From contig JAYRJL010000001.1 of the NCBI GenBank assembly GCA_041906305.1, positions 558,001 to 622,000 of the forward strand: a stretch of 64,000 nucleotides of DNA, given 5' to 3'. Positions 16,032-24,899 of the stretch are shown piece after piece; the stretch's first letter is position 1, and every line of letters begins with the position of its first letter. Both the position numbers and the translations under genes were made by a program. Below the pieces are notes generated by a model that was not told where the DNA came from, searched no databases, and worked only from the letters and a program-made list of their open reading frames with translations. This DNA is from SHVZ01 sp041906305. Lineage in GTDB: Bacteria; Pseudomonadota; Alphaproteobacteria; SHVZ01.

Positions 16032-17743
16032 GGCAGCACCCCGCGCGGCAGGCGATCGGCGAAGAACGAGCCGATGAGCATCAACCCGAGCGTGGCGGCG
16101 ACCGTCAGCACCGCGACCGAAGAGGCGGCATTGGATTCGCCGGCCTGCTCGAGGCCGAAAACGACGACGCCCAGGGTCTCGCGGCCCGACGACCATAGCA
16201 GCGCCGAGACGGTCAGCTCGTTGAACGCGGTCAGGAACACGATGATGCCGCCGGCCGCCATCGCCGGTGCCAGCATCGGGTAGGCGATGGTGCGGAGCCG
16301 GAAGGCGAAGCCGGCGCCGGCAGCCTGAGCCGCTTCGTCGAGGCCGCGATCGACCTGCGCCAGTCCCGCCGCGACCGGCCGCCAGGCGAGCGTGAGGAAG
16401 CGCGCGAGATAGGCGACGAGAATGATCCAGACCGTGTTGTAGAGGCCGACGCCGACGATCGGGACCGGTCGGAGGAACGCGAGGATGACGCCGATGGCCA
16501 GCACCACGCCCGGCAGCGCATAGGGAAGCTCGGCCGCGACTGAAAGCCAGTGCGCGATCCGGCTCCGGCGCCAATCGGCGAGCACCGCAAGCGGCACCGC
16601 GACCGCCATCAGCACCAGCGCCGCGGTGCCGGCCAGGAGGAAGCTGTTCACGAAGGCGCGCTTGGTCGCGCCGTGATCGAACAGCACGTAAAAATAATGA
16701 GAGAGCGTCGCCGTGGACGACGTCAGCGGCACGCCATGGGCGGGCACCAGCGAGCTCGCGATCAGCGCCACGAGCGGCAGCAGGACGATCCCCGCCAGCA
16801 GGAGCCAGAGCGCGACCTCCGCCGGCAGGCGCCAGCGCCCGAGCGGCCAGGACGAGACCGATGCCGAGAGCGTGGTCGTCCGGGCGTCGTCACGACGTCC
16901 GCGCCAAAGCTGGAAGAGGAGGCCGATGACGGCGAGGGCCGCCAGCGCGATCGCGATCGCGGCGACCTCGGGCAGGACGCGCGGGCCGAACCCCGACAGC
17001 CGCTGATAGATCAGCGTGACCAGCACGGTATAGCCGGCGGGAATGCCGAGGAACGCCGGGATGCCGAAATTGCCGATCGCGGAGACGAAGGCGAGGCCGG
17101 CGCCCGCCGTCAGCGCCGGCCCCAGCAGCGGCAGCACCACGGTGCGGACGGCGAAGAGGCGCGAGGCGCCGGCGGCCGATGCGGCCTCGACCAGCTCGCG
17201 CGGCAGGCTGCGGAGCCCGGCGCGGACGGCGAGGAAGACCAGCGGGGCGTGGTGCAGGCCCAGCAGCAGGATGATGCCGCCGGGCCCGTAGAGCGGATGC
17301 GGCGATCCCGGTGCCGGTGCGATGTCGAGGAAGCGGAGCAGGGCGCTGCCGGGCCCGAAGGCGTGAATCCAGGCGAGCGCGGTTACCTGCGGCGCGATCA
17401 TCAGCGGCAGCATGAAGGCGAAGATCAGGGCGGTCTTGGCACGCACGTCGGTCAGCGTCACCAGGAGGGCGACGCCCGTGCCGAGCACGAGCGAGATCGC
17501 GGTGCCGCCGAGCGCGGTGACGAGGGTGCGCCACAGCGCGCGCTGCGTCGCCGCGCGCGACCACGCCTCCGTCATCACCGTGAGATCGAGGTCGCCGCCG
17601 GGCGCCAGGCCCGCGATCAGGAGACGCGCGACCGGCAGGACGGCAACGAGGGCGGCGAAGACGACGAGCAGGATCAGGATGATCCGCTCGCCCCGATCCG
17701 CACCCGAGGAGTCGCCTCCCGCTCGCGCCCCCGTTCCGACCAT
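16019..17743 (-). CDS. ABC transporter permease, fused two-domain FbpB type
   Basis: A 574-residue protein with about twelve membrane helices and two binding-protein-dependent permease domains joined head to tail, as in iron(III) permease FbpB/SfuB. Each half has an EAA-like loop, for example PRELVEAASAAGASRLFAVRTVVLPLLGPA near residue 175 and DRGLDEAAQAAGAGFAFRLRTIAYPMLAPA near residue 465. It builds the membrane channel of the importer. The ATG at 17743 touches the stop of the binding-protein gene, so the three ABC genes form one operon. Confidence 0.92.
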   Translation of the reverse strand: MVGTGARAGGDSSGADRGERIILILLVVFAALVAVLPVARLLIAGLAPGGDLDLTVMTEAWSRAATQRALWRTLVTALGGTAISLVLGTGVALLVTLTDVRAKTALIFAFMLPLMIAPQVTALAWIHAFGPGSALLRFLDIAPAPGSPHPLYGPGGIILLLGLHHAPLVFLAVRAGLRSLPRELVEAASAAGASRLFAVRTVVLPLLGPALTAGAGLAFVSAIGNFGIPAFLGIPAGYTVLVTLIYQRLSGFGPRVLPEVAAIAIALAALAVIGLLFQLWRGRRDDARTTTLSASVSSWPLGRWRLPAEVALWLLLAGIVLLPLVALIASSLVPAHGVPLTSSTATLSHYFYVLFDHGATKRAFVNSFLLAGTAALVLMAVAVPLAVLADWRRSRIAHWLSVAAELPYALPGVVLAIGVILAFLRPVPIVGVGLYNTVWIILVAYLARFLTLAWRPVAAGLAQVDRGLDEAAQAAGAGFAFRLRTIAYPMLAPAMAAGGIIVFLTAFNELTVSALLWSSGRETLGVVVFGLEQAGESNAASSVAVLTVAATLGLMLIGSFFADRLPRGVLPWRA

Positions 17744-18720
17744 CAGCCGCCGAACAGGTCGGCGAAGGCCTTCTTGTTGGCCTCGTCGGCCTTGATCGCG
17801 GCCGGCACGTCGATCGGGATCAGCTTCACGTCGGCGATGCCGGGGAAGCCCTCCGGCGGCTTCACGTCGCGGCGCGCCGGCAGGTAGCCTTGCGCGACCG
17901 CGAGCTCCTGGCCTTCCTTCGACAGGATGAAGTCGATGAAGGCGGTCGCGGCTTTCGGATTCTTGGAGGTTTTGAGCGCGGCGACCGGCTCGGTCACGGC
18001 CGAGACGCCTTCGGCCGGGAACACGAAGGAAACCGGCGAGCCCTTCTTCTCTGCGTTCAGCGCCATGAATTCGACGATGAAGCCGTACATCTTCTCGCCG
18101 CCGGCGACCTGAGTGACCACCGCGCCGTTGCCGCGCACGGCGACCGCACCGTTCTTCGACAGGTTCTCGTAGTATTTCGGACCCAGCGCCGGGATCGCCG
18201 ACAGCGCCGCCATGTGGATCGCCGCGGCACCCGAATAGAGCGGGCTCGGCAGCGACACCTGGCCCTTGGCCTCGGGCTTCAGCAGGTCGGCCCAGGAGGT
18301 CGGCACGAACGCCGCCTTCTTGTTCACGATGATGCCGGTGGTGATCAGCTTCGAGCCGAAATAGGTCTTGTCCTTATCATGCGCCTCGGCCGGGAACTGG
18401 GAAAGATCGGCCGACGGGTGCGCGAGCAGGCGGCCGTCGGCCTTCAGCTTCTCCATCGACACCGCGTCGGCGATGAACAGCACGTCGGCGCGCGGGTCGC
18501 CGGCGGCGAACTCGGCCTGAAGCTTGTTCATCACCTCGGTCGTGCCGGACCGGAAGATCTCGACCTCGACCTGCGGGTGCTTCTTCTTGAAGCCCTCGAC
18601 CGTCTGCGCGGCGTCGCGGTCGGGCTGCGAGGTGTAAAGCGTGAGCTTGCCGGTCACCTGCGCCTCGGCGGCCGTGGCGAGGCCGAAGGCGAGGGCAGCG
18701 GCAGCGATCAGGCGAAGCAT
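17743..18720 (-). CDS. ABC transporter substrate-binding protein, iron(III)/phosphonate type
   Basis: A 325-residue periplasmic binding protein with a signal peptide ending AEAQV near residue 21. The mature opening, TGKLTLYTSQPDRDAAQTVEGF, is typical of the FbpA-like cluster that also contains 2-aminoethylphosphonate and thiamine binders. The paired tyrosines of classical iron binders (YY near the C-terminus) are not obvious; the YY at about residue 147 is in KYYENL. An organic ligand is therefore as likely as ferric iron. It starts the ABC operon, 92 bases after the TauD-like gene; a small dyad sits in that gap. Confidence 0.88.
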   Translation of the reverse strand: MLRLIAAAALAFGLATAAEAQVTGKLTLYTSQPDRDAAQTVEGFKKKHPQVEVEIFRSGTTEVMNKLQAEFAAGDPRADVLFIADAVSMEKLKADGRLLAHPSADLSQFPAEAHDKDKTYFGSKLITTGIIVNKKAAFVPTSWADLLKPEAKGQVSLPSPLYSGAAAIHMAALSAIPALGPKYYENLSKNGAVAVRGNGAVVTQVAGGEKMYGFIVEFMALNAEKKGSPVSFVFPAEGVSAVTEPVAALKTSKNPKAATAFIDFILSKEGQELAVAQGYLPARRDVKPPEGFPGIADVKLIPIDVPAAIKADEANKKAFADLFGG

Positions 18721-18812
18721 GGCGCGGTTCTCCCCGGGGTTCCGGCGCCACCTGTGCCGGAATTCGACGACGTTCTTATTGCAGAACTATGCCGGTTCGG
18801 TGAAGGGGCGAC

Positions 18813-19889
18813 TTATTCCGCCGCCATCTGTCCGATGCCGCCGCGGTTGGCGCCCGGCTCGATCGACCGCCACAGCACCTCGTGGCCCTTCGGCAGGGCC
18901 CGGCTGTTCGGCAGCGCCAGCCAGATGCGGAGCAGCAGGCGATCCTGGCCCGAGGAGGCGTCGTCCTCGAACGGCGTGCGGCCGTGATAGATCACATGGT
19001 TGTTGAGGAGCTGCATATCGCCCGGCGCGAAGCGCATCTCGAAGGACAGTTCCTGAGCGAGGTCCATCAGCATGTCGATGCCGGCCTTCTGCGCCTCGGT
19101 CAGGCGCGGCACCTCGCCCATCTTCTGGGCTGCCTCGATGTAGGTGAGCGAGTAATGGCTGGTGAAACGGCCGTCGCGCTGGCCGAAGATCGGAAGCGGG
19201 TAGGCGAGCTTCTCGCCGCCCGGCTCCTCGCCGAAGCGACTCCGCCAGATGTCCTCGTAAAGCGCGGCGCAGAGGTCAGGACGACGCTCCAGCATGACGT
19301 TGTGGACCATCGCGGAGCTGGCGAGCTTGCTGACGCCGCCCGCCTTGGCCTGACGGACGCAGAGCAGGCCGACCGCGTCGCAGCGATCGGTGTGGAAGCG
19401 AAGCTGGCCGTTGGTCAGCGTGCGCGCATAGGAGGAGAGGAAGGTCTTGCCCTTGCCCTCGTCGATCTGGCCGTAGCGCTGGCCGGCGAGCGCGGTACCG
19501 CCTTCGTCACGGATCGCACGCATCAGCTCGCCCGACTTGTTCTGGTTGAGCGGCGTGCCCAGATTGGCGCCGATGCCGAACCAGATCCGGCGAAGGTCCT
19601 CCTCCTCGTAGCGCGCAACGGGCAGGCCGCGAAGCTGGACCATTCCCGAGCCGTTCTCGAGCTCGTCCCGGACGTCATCGAAAAGGGCCGTCATGCCGGG
19701 CAGCGGGAAGTTGGTCCGGTTGACGTCCGACCAGGCGACGCCGCGACGCTTCGCCTCGATCAGCGCGCGGTCGATCTCGTCGATCGCGCCCTGGGGCAGG
19801 TGGCGGATCCAGCGCTCGGACTTGGCGATGTCCGTGCCGAGCCAGGCGCAGGCGCCGGCGATCGGGCGGGGAAGGGCAGTCGTGGTCAT
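18813..19889 (-). CDS. TauD/TfdA family Fe(II)/2-oxoglutarate dioxygenase
   Basis: A 358-residue oxygenase of the TauD/TfdA superfamily, in the clavaminate synthase/gamma-butyrobetaine-like branch. Iron ligands are His166 and Asp168 (FHTDRCD) and distal His302 (YHGRTPFED), with Arg321 in LLLRIWLA as the 2-oxoglutarate anchor. The substrate is unknown. It is the first gene of the minus-strand run that continues with the iron-type ABC transporter and ends with a PhyH oxygenase. Two oxygenases flanking one importer suggest oxidative breakdown of the imported molecule. Confidence 0.85.
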   Translation of the reverse strand: MTTTALPRPIAGACAWLGTDIAKSERWIRHLPQGAIDEIDRALIEAKRRGVAWSDVNRTNFPLPGMTALFDDVRDELENGSGMVQLRGLPVARYEEEDLRRIWFGIGANLGTPLNQNKSGELMRAIRDEGGTALAGQRYGQIDEGKGKTFLSSYARTLTNGQLRFHTDRCDAVGLLCVRQAKAGGVSKLASSAMVHNVMLERRPDLCAALYEDIWRSRFGEEPGGEKLAYPLPIFGQRDGRFTSHYSLTYIEAAQKMGEVPRLTEAQKAGIDMLMDLAQELSFEMRFAPGDMQLLNNHVIYHGRTPFEDDASSGQDRLLLRIWLALPNSRALPKGHEVLWRSIEPGANRGGIGQMAAE

Positions 19890-19946
19890 CGGTAGTTTCC
19901 CGGGGGAGGCTTCCGCCCGAGGATAGCGCGGCTGCCCGCCGCCGGG

Positions 19947-21095
19947 CTACTCCGCCGCTTGCAGCCGAACGCCCTCGCTGCCCGGAATACCAAGCCTGAG
20001 CACGCGCCCGCCGCGCTCGCCGATGGCGATCTTGAGGTTGCCGCCGCTCGCCTTAAGCATCGCGCGGATCAGCGAAAGGCGAAGGGCATGCGCGCTGGCG
20101 AAGCGGATCGTTGCGGATCCGGTCTTGGCGGACGACGGCGTCAGCGCCGGGAGGTCGGCGCGCAACTCGGCCGGCACGTCGTCGGCTGTCCAGGCGGCGC
20201 CGTCATGGCCGATCTCGACCAGCGCCGCGCCGCCCTGGGCATATCCTGTGACGCGGACGTGGCCACCGGCGCCGGCCGTCTCGGACGCGGCCAGGAGCGC
20301 ATGCAGAAGGATCTGCTTCAGCGCCCGCGGATCGGCATGCACCATGAGGCCGCTCGACACCGCGACGTGGATCGCTGTGCCCGTGGCCTGGGCCTTCAAG
20401 TGTACGCGGGCGGCGGCAGCCGCTACCGCATCGGCCAGCGTCACCGGCTGCGCCTTGAGGCCCTGGTCGCCGGCGGCGGTCTCTGAGAGGTCGAGCATGT
20501 TCTGGATCACCGCGGCGAGCTGGCTGCTGCTCGAGCTGATGCCGGCGGCGTAGTCGCGGTAGGCCTTGTCGCCGATGGGCCCGAGCGCGTCGCTCGCTAG
20601 GATCTCGGAAAATCCGACGACGTGATTGAGTGGCGTCCTGAGCTCGTGCGACATCGCGGCGAGCAGGCCGAACTTGTCGCGCGCGTCCTGCTGGGTCGCC
20701 TCGAGGCGGGTCTCGGCGGCATCCAGTGCCGCGTCGAGCCGCGTGACGCCTTCCTGCACATTGGCCATCAGGCGTCCGGCCTCGTCGCCGCCTGATGTCG
20801 GCAGGCGCGGCACGGTGCGGTCGCGAAGATAGGCGCTCATCGCCTGGGCGGCGGCGCGCACCGGCGCCAGCAGCGCATAGAGACAGGCGAGCGTCGCCGC
20901 GGTCCCGACCAGCGTCGCGACCAGCATGGCGATCATGACGCCGAGCGCATGGGAGAAGGGGGCGTCGTCGGTGGCGATCAGGTAGCCGACCGTGGCGACC
21001 AGAGGGACGTGCACGCCGAGGAAGCTGACGAAAAGGATCTTGCCGAGATAGCTGCGCGGCCAGCCAAGCTTATGGAAAAACAAGTAAAAACTCAT
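19947..21095 (-). CDS. membrane histidine kinase-like protein with degenerate ATPase domain
   Basis: A 382-residue protein with two membrane helices (about residues 17-40 and 50-78), a HAMP-like linker, a coiled segment and a perfect HisKA phosphoacceptor box MSHELRTPLNH with His150. The following HATPase domain is badly altered. The N-box reads QILLHALLAA (261-270), lacking both expected asparagines. The G1 box reads IGHDGAAW in place of D-x-G-x-G. The G2 region (330-345) has no glycine run. It may therefore be a phosphotransfer scaffold or a dead kinase and not an autokinase. No response regulator gene is adjacent. Confidence 0.75.
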   Translation of the reverse strand: MSFYLFFHKLGWPRSYLGKILFVSFLGVHVPLVATVGYLIATDDAPFSHALGVMIAMLVATLVGTAATLACLYALLAPVRAAAQAMSAYLRDRTVPRLPTSGGDEAGRLMANVQEGVTRLDAALDAAETRLEATQQDARDKFGLLAAMSHELRTPLNHVVGFSEILASDALGPIGDKAYRDYAAGISSSSSQLAAVIQNMLDLSETAAGDQGLKAQPVTLADAVAAAAARVHLKAQATGTAIHVAVSSGLMVHADPRALKQILLHALLAASETAGAGGHVRVTGYAQGGAALVEIGHDGAAWTADDVPAELRADLPALTPSSAKTGSATIRFASAHALRLSLIRAMLKASGGNLKIAIGERGGRVLRLGIPGSEGVRLQAAE

Positions 21096-21294
21096 CCGAC
21101 TCTCCAGTCCTGACGTCGCGCCCTCCCTCCGGGGCCCGAGAATAGACGAGCGTGTACGAACGCCAAGCCTCGCCAGATCACAGCTTGTCAGATCACCGGC
21201 ACCGGCCGAGGATCGCGGCCCGCCTTCCGCCTGGATCGGCGCCTTCCGTCAAGCCGTCCGGAGCCTCTCCCTGGCACACCCGTTCCTCGACCTC

Positions 21295-22572
21295 GTGCAG
21301 GATCCGCCGACCCGCCGGGTCTGGGGCGGGCTCAGCTTCCAGGCCGTCGCCGACGAGCTGATGCGCATCGCCATGATCTGGCTCGCCATCGACATGGTGG
21401 GCGCGGCAGCGAGCTTCCTTCTCTTCGGCAACCTGCTCGCCGCTTTCGTCGTCAGCATCCTCGCCGGCGCGGTCGCCGACCGCTTCTCGCCGCGGGGCAC
21501 CATAATCTTCTGCAACCTCGTGCGGGCGACGCTGGTGTTCGCGCCGGTGACGCTCTTCTACGCCGGGCTCCTGACCTTCCCGACGCTGATGGTCTTCGCG
21601 GTCGGAATCGCCTCGTTCCGCGGCGTCTACGATCCGGCGCTTCAATCGAGCGTGCCGAAGCTGGCGCCGACGCCGGATCATATCCAGGCGGTCAACGGTC
21701 TCTTCGACTCCACGCATCGCCTCGCGCGCCTGATCGGGCCGACGATCGGCGGCGCGTTGTCGCTGGCCCTGCCGGTCATCCATTTCCTCACCGTGTCGGC
21801 CGGCGCGTACCTGCTGGGCGCGCTGGTCATGCGCCGGATCGGCCGCGGCCTCGATCGTCCGCTCAGCGGCCGCGGCACCCACAGCGCCGGCATTCGCGGC
21901 GTGATCGAGCGCATGCTCTACGGCGTCACCGTCGCGCGCCGCGACCGCCCGATCGCGCGCGTGCTCGTCGCCAACGCGATCAACCTGATCGGCTGGATCC
22001 TCGGCATCACGCTCGGCATCCCGATGCTGATGGCGAACCATCCGCCCTCGGGATTCGAGCATCAGCCGCTGCTTGCGCTCAGCTGCGTGCTCGGCGCCTA
22101 CGGCGTCGGGGATTTCGCCTCCAACGTCTGGGTGTCGAACCGCCGGCCGGCCGACCGCTGGCGCTTCATGTTCTCGGGCTACATCGTGCTGGGCGCGGGC
22201 GTCGGCTCGCTGCCGCTGCCGATCCTGCTGGGCCTGGGATACGCGGAGCTGCCGGCGATGATGCTGCTGGCCTTCATCGCCGGATCGGGCGGCCCGATCT
22301 TCTTCCTGCCGATGCTGACGACCTTGCAGACCCGCGTGTCCGGCGCCGACATCGCCGCCGTCTTCCGCCTGAGGATCGCGGTCACCTCAGGATCGATGGC
22401 GCTGGCGGCGCTGGCCGGATCGTGGATGTTCGATTGGCCTGGAACGATCCCGACCGTGATATTCGCGGGCTGCCTGATGGTGGCGACGGGCACGGTCGGA
22501 ATCCTGAGCCGTCCGCCCGAAATGGAACGGGCGCCGCCGGAGGTTCCGACGACGCCCGTCTCACGACACTAG
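21295..22572 (+). CDS. major facilitator superfamily transporter
   Basis: A 425-residue protein with about twelve membrane helices and the MFS loop motif AGAVADRFSPRGTIIF (residues 62-77). A second-half equivalent, VSNRRPADRWRF, is near residue 281. This is the EntS/MFS_3-like layout of a drug or siderophore exporter; the substrate is unknown. The start is uncertain: GTG at 21295 is the first canonical start. The reading frame stays open upstream with no ATG, so non-canonical starts further up cannot be excluded. It converges on the gamma-glutamyltransferase gene with only six bases between stops. Confidence 0.8.
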   Translation: MQDPPTRRVWGGLSFQAVADELMRIAMIWLAIDMVGAAASFLLFGNLLAAFVVSILAGAVADRFSPRGTIIFCNLVRATLVFAPVTLFYAGLLTFPTLMVFAVGIASFRGVYDPALQSSVPKLAPTPDHIQAVNGLFDSTHRLARLIGPTIGGALSLALPVIHFLTVSAGAYLLGALVMRRIGRGLDRPLSGRGTHSAGIRGVIERMLYGVTVARRDRPIARVLVANAINLIGWILGITLGIPMLMANHPPSGFEHQPLLALSCVLGAYGVGDFASNVWVSNRRPADRWRFMFSGYIVLGAGVGSLPLPILLGLGYAELPAMMLLAFIAGSGGPIFFLPMLTTLQTRVSGADIAAVFRLRIAVTSGSMALAALAGSWMFDWPGTIPTVIFAGCLMVATGTVGILSRPPEMERAPPEVPTTPVSRH

Positions 22573-22578
22573 AAGCGA

Positions 22579-24180
22579 TCAGGCGGTGGCGACGTAGCCG
22601 TCGCGACGCGGATCGCAGCCGCCGGTCATCGCACCCGACGACGGGTCGATCGTGATGCCGTGCATGCCGCCGACCGACATGGTCCACGGCACGTAGTGCT
22701 CGGCGTCGTGGCCGCGGGCCTTGAGCGCCTCGACCACCTCCGGCCGGACGCGCCCTTCGACCTGGACGCGCTTGCCGTCCCAGAGGCGGGCGCGCGGCGC
22801 TTCGATCGCGTCCTGGATCGGCTGGTTGAAGTCGACCAGCTGCACCAGGGTCTGGGTCTGGGTCTGGCAGATGCCGTAGCTGCCGGGCGTGCCGAGGGCG
22901 AGCACCGGCTTGCCCTTGCGCAGGCCGACCGACGGCGCCATCGGCAACGCCAGCGGTCCGCCCGGACGCATGTAGTTGGTGCCCTTCGGGTTGATTTCGC
23001 CCCAGTAGAGGAAGTTGTTCGAGCAGACGCCGGTGCCCGGGATCACCACGCCGCCGCCGAAGCCGGCGCCGAGGCTTTGGGTCAGGCAGATCACGTTGCC
23101 GTCGCGGTCCGCGGCCGAGAACGAGGTCGTGTGCTCCTTCCGGAGATCGATCGGCTTCGGCTCGACCCACTGCTCGGTCGGCGCGTCGATCGGCTTGCCG
23201 TCGGCGACGCGCTTTCGAAGCTTGGCGACGAAGCCGTCGGACAGCAGCTCCTTCAGCTTCTTCGGCGTCGGATTGTTGTTGAGGATGCGCGCCTCGGCGG
23301 CGACGCGGATGGCGCGGAAGACGATGTCGAGATGATCGACGCCGTTGCGCTCGAGCCGGCCGAGGTCGAAGCCGTCGAGGATGCGCAAGGTCAGCAGGTA
23401 CTGGAAGCTCTCGCAGGGCGGCGGCAGCGAGTAGACCGTCATTCCGCGATAGTCGGCGGTGACGGGCTCGAGCCATTCTGGCTTCACCGCATCCATGTCT
23501 TCCTGGGTCAGGCAGCCGCCGAGCTTCTTCATGTGGGAGAGGAACGCCTTGCCGAGCGCACCCTTGTAGAGATAGTCCGGCCCGTTCTTGACGATCGCCT
23601 CGTAGGTCTTGGCGAGATCCGGCTGCTTCAGCACCTGGCCGGCCTTCACCGCGCCCTTGCCGAAGGCGTAGTTCTTGTTCCAGTCGTCGTAGAAGGCCTT
23701 GTACTTCTTCAGGTCTCGTGCCGCCTCCATGAACTTGTCTTCGTTGAAGTTGGTCAGCACGATGCCGTCGCGGGCGATCTCGATCGCCGGCTGGAACACC
23801 TCCTTCAGCGACTTCCTGCCGTAGGTCTCGACCAGCGTGCACCAGCCGGCGAGGTTGCCGGGCGTCGAGCAGGCGAGCGGGCCGCGATGCAGGTCCTCGC
23901 GATCCTTGAATCGGGAGACCGGCAGCTTGAACGGCACCTTGGTGATGAAGTCGAGCGTGCGGACGCGCTTCTCCTTGGCGACGTACATCGTCGCCATGCC
24001 CATGCCGGCAAGCCCGGACATGTAGGGTTCGGCGACGTTGAGCGCGGCGGCGGTGGCGGCGATCGCGTCGAAGGCGTTGCCGCCCTCGCGCAGGATGCGG
24101 GCACCGGCCTGGGCGGCCAGCGGATGGGCGGCGGCGACGACGCCGTGGACAGAGGCGACCGGTGGGCGTTTTCCGTACAT
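22579..24180 (-). CDS. ggt: gamma-glutamyltransferase family protein
   Basis: A 533-residue member of the gamma-glutamyltransferase/acylase family, self-processing Ntn-hydrolases that cleave gamma-glutamyl bonds. The nucleophile after self-cleavage is Thr351 in E-H-T-T-S-F, giving a large subunit of about 350 residues and a small one of about 183. The opening SVHGVVAAAHPLAAQAGARILREGGNAFDA is typical. No signal peptide is evident, so it may act in the cytoplasm, or the true start may lie upstream. The ATG at 24180 is preceded by GAGGGGGAAGC. A second family member lies at 45568. Confidence 0.88.
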   Translation of the reverse strand: MYGKRPPVASVHGVVAAAHPLAAQAGARILREGGNAFDAIAATAAALNVAEPYMSGLAGMGMATMYVAKEKRVRTLDFITKVPFKLPVSRFKDREDLHRGPLACSTPGNLAGWCTLVETYGRKSLKEVFQPAIEIARDGIVLTNFNEDKFMEAARDLKKYKAFYDDWNKNYAFGKGAVKAGQVLKQPDLAKTYEAIVKNGPDYLYKGALGKAFLSHMKKLGGCLTQEDMDAVKPEWLEPVTADYRGMTVYSLPPPCESFQYLLTLRILDGFDLGRLERNGVDHLDIVFRAIRVAAEARILNNNPTPKKLKELLSDGFVAKLRKRVADGKPIDAPTEQWVEPKPIDLRKEHTTSFSAADRDGNVICLTQSLGAGFGGGVVIPGTGVCSNNFLYWGEINPKGTNYMRPGGPLALPMAPSVGLRKGKPVLALGTPGSYGICQTQTQTLVQLVDFNQPIQDAIEAPRARLWDGKRVQVEGRVRPEVVEALKARGHDAEHYVPWTMSVGGMHGITIDPSSGAMTGGCDPRRDGYVATA

Positions 24181-24319
24181 GCTTCCCCCTCGTTTTCGAG
24201 CCGGCTCCCGGCTTTTCGAGACCAAGGCTAGGACAGCGGCGCGATCCGTTCCGTATTTCTTCGTCGGAAGTGAAACCCGGGGATGACGCTCCCGGCGGTC
24301 GCTGGTAGCGTCGGCGGCC

Positions 24320-24808
24320 ATGGGCATGAACACGCCAAGCCGGACGTATGCGCCGCTCGCCGACGAGCGCGCGGTCCTGGCGATCGTCGATGGATTCCGA
24401 GCGAAAACCCTGCCGGCGGCCCGATGGACGCACCAGGCGCATCTGGCGGTCGGCCTGTGGCACGTCCGCCGATTCGGCGAGGCCGAGTCCCGGTCGCTGC
24501 TGAGGGACGGCATCCGCGTCTACAACGAGGCCTCGGGCACGCCGAACTCCGATACCCGCGGGTATCACGAGACGGTGACGATGTACTACGTGTGGTCGGC
24601 GGCGCGCTTCCTCGAGACGACGCGCGCGCACCGCCTCGTCGACCTCGTCAATTCCTACGTCGACAGCCGCCACGGATCGAAGGAGGGTATCTTCCTCTTC
24701 TGGAGCCGCGACCTGCTGCTCTCGACGCCGGCCCGTCGCGACTGGATCGAACCGGACCTGGCGCCGCTCTCGATCGAGACCCTGCTCACTGCCGACCTGG
24801 TCGCCTGA
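24320..24808 (+). CDS. conserved protein of unknown function (162 aa)
   Basis: A 162-residue soluble protein of no family I can name with confidence. It has features that look conserved: a WTHQAHLAVGLWHVRRFG stretch near residue 36, a YNEASGTPNSDTRGYHETVT stretch near residue 69, and a tail with WIEPDL. The histidine-rich motifs (H38, H41, H83) could form a metal site, but this is only a reading of the residues. It stands alone between a divergent gamma-glutamyltransferase gene and the first large metalloprotease gene. Confidence 0.65.
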   Translation: MGMNTPSRTYAPLADERAVLAIVDGFRAKTLPAARWTHQAHLAVGLWHVRRFGEAESRSLLRDGIRVYNEASGTPNSDTRGYHETVTMYYVWSAARFLETTRAHRLVDLVNSYVDSRHGSKEGIFLFWSRDLLLSTPARRDWIEPDLAPLSIETLLTADLVA

Positions 24809-24899
24809 TCGGCTACCGCCGGACTGCCGGGGGCGATAGAGTCGCCTGCTTCGGCAGGGGCTTCGGTGGACGGCTCCGGTCCGGTCCCGGGGGATTCAG

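Noticed and set aside
24181..24319. AGCCGG-CTC-CCGGCT hairpin with flanking CTCGAAAA repeats before the gamma-glutamyltransferase gene.
   Set aside because: The stem is only six base pairs, and it resembles chance structure in GC-rich DNA.
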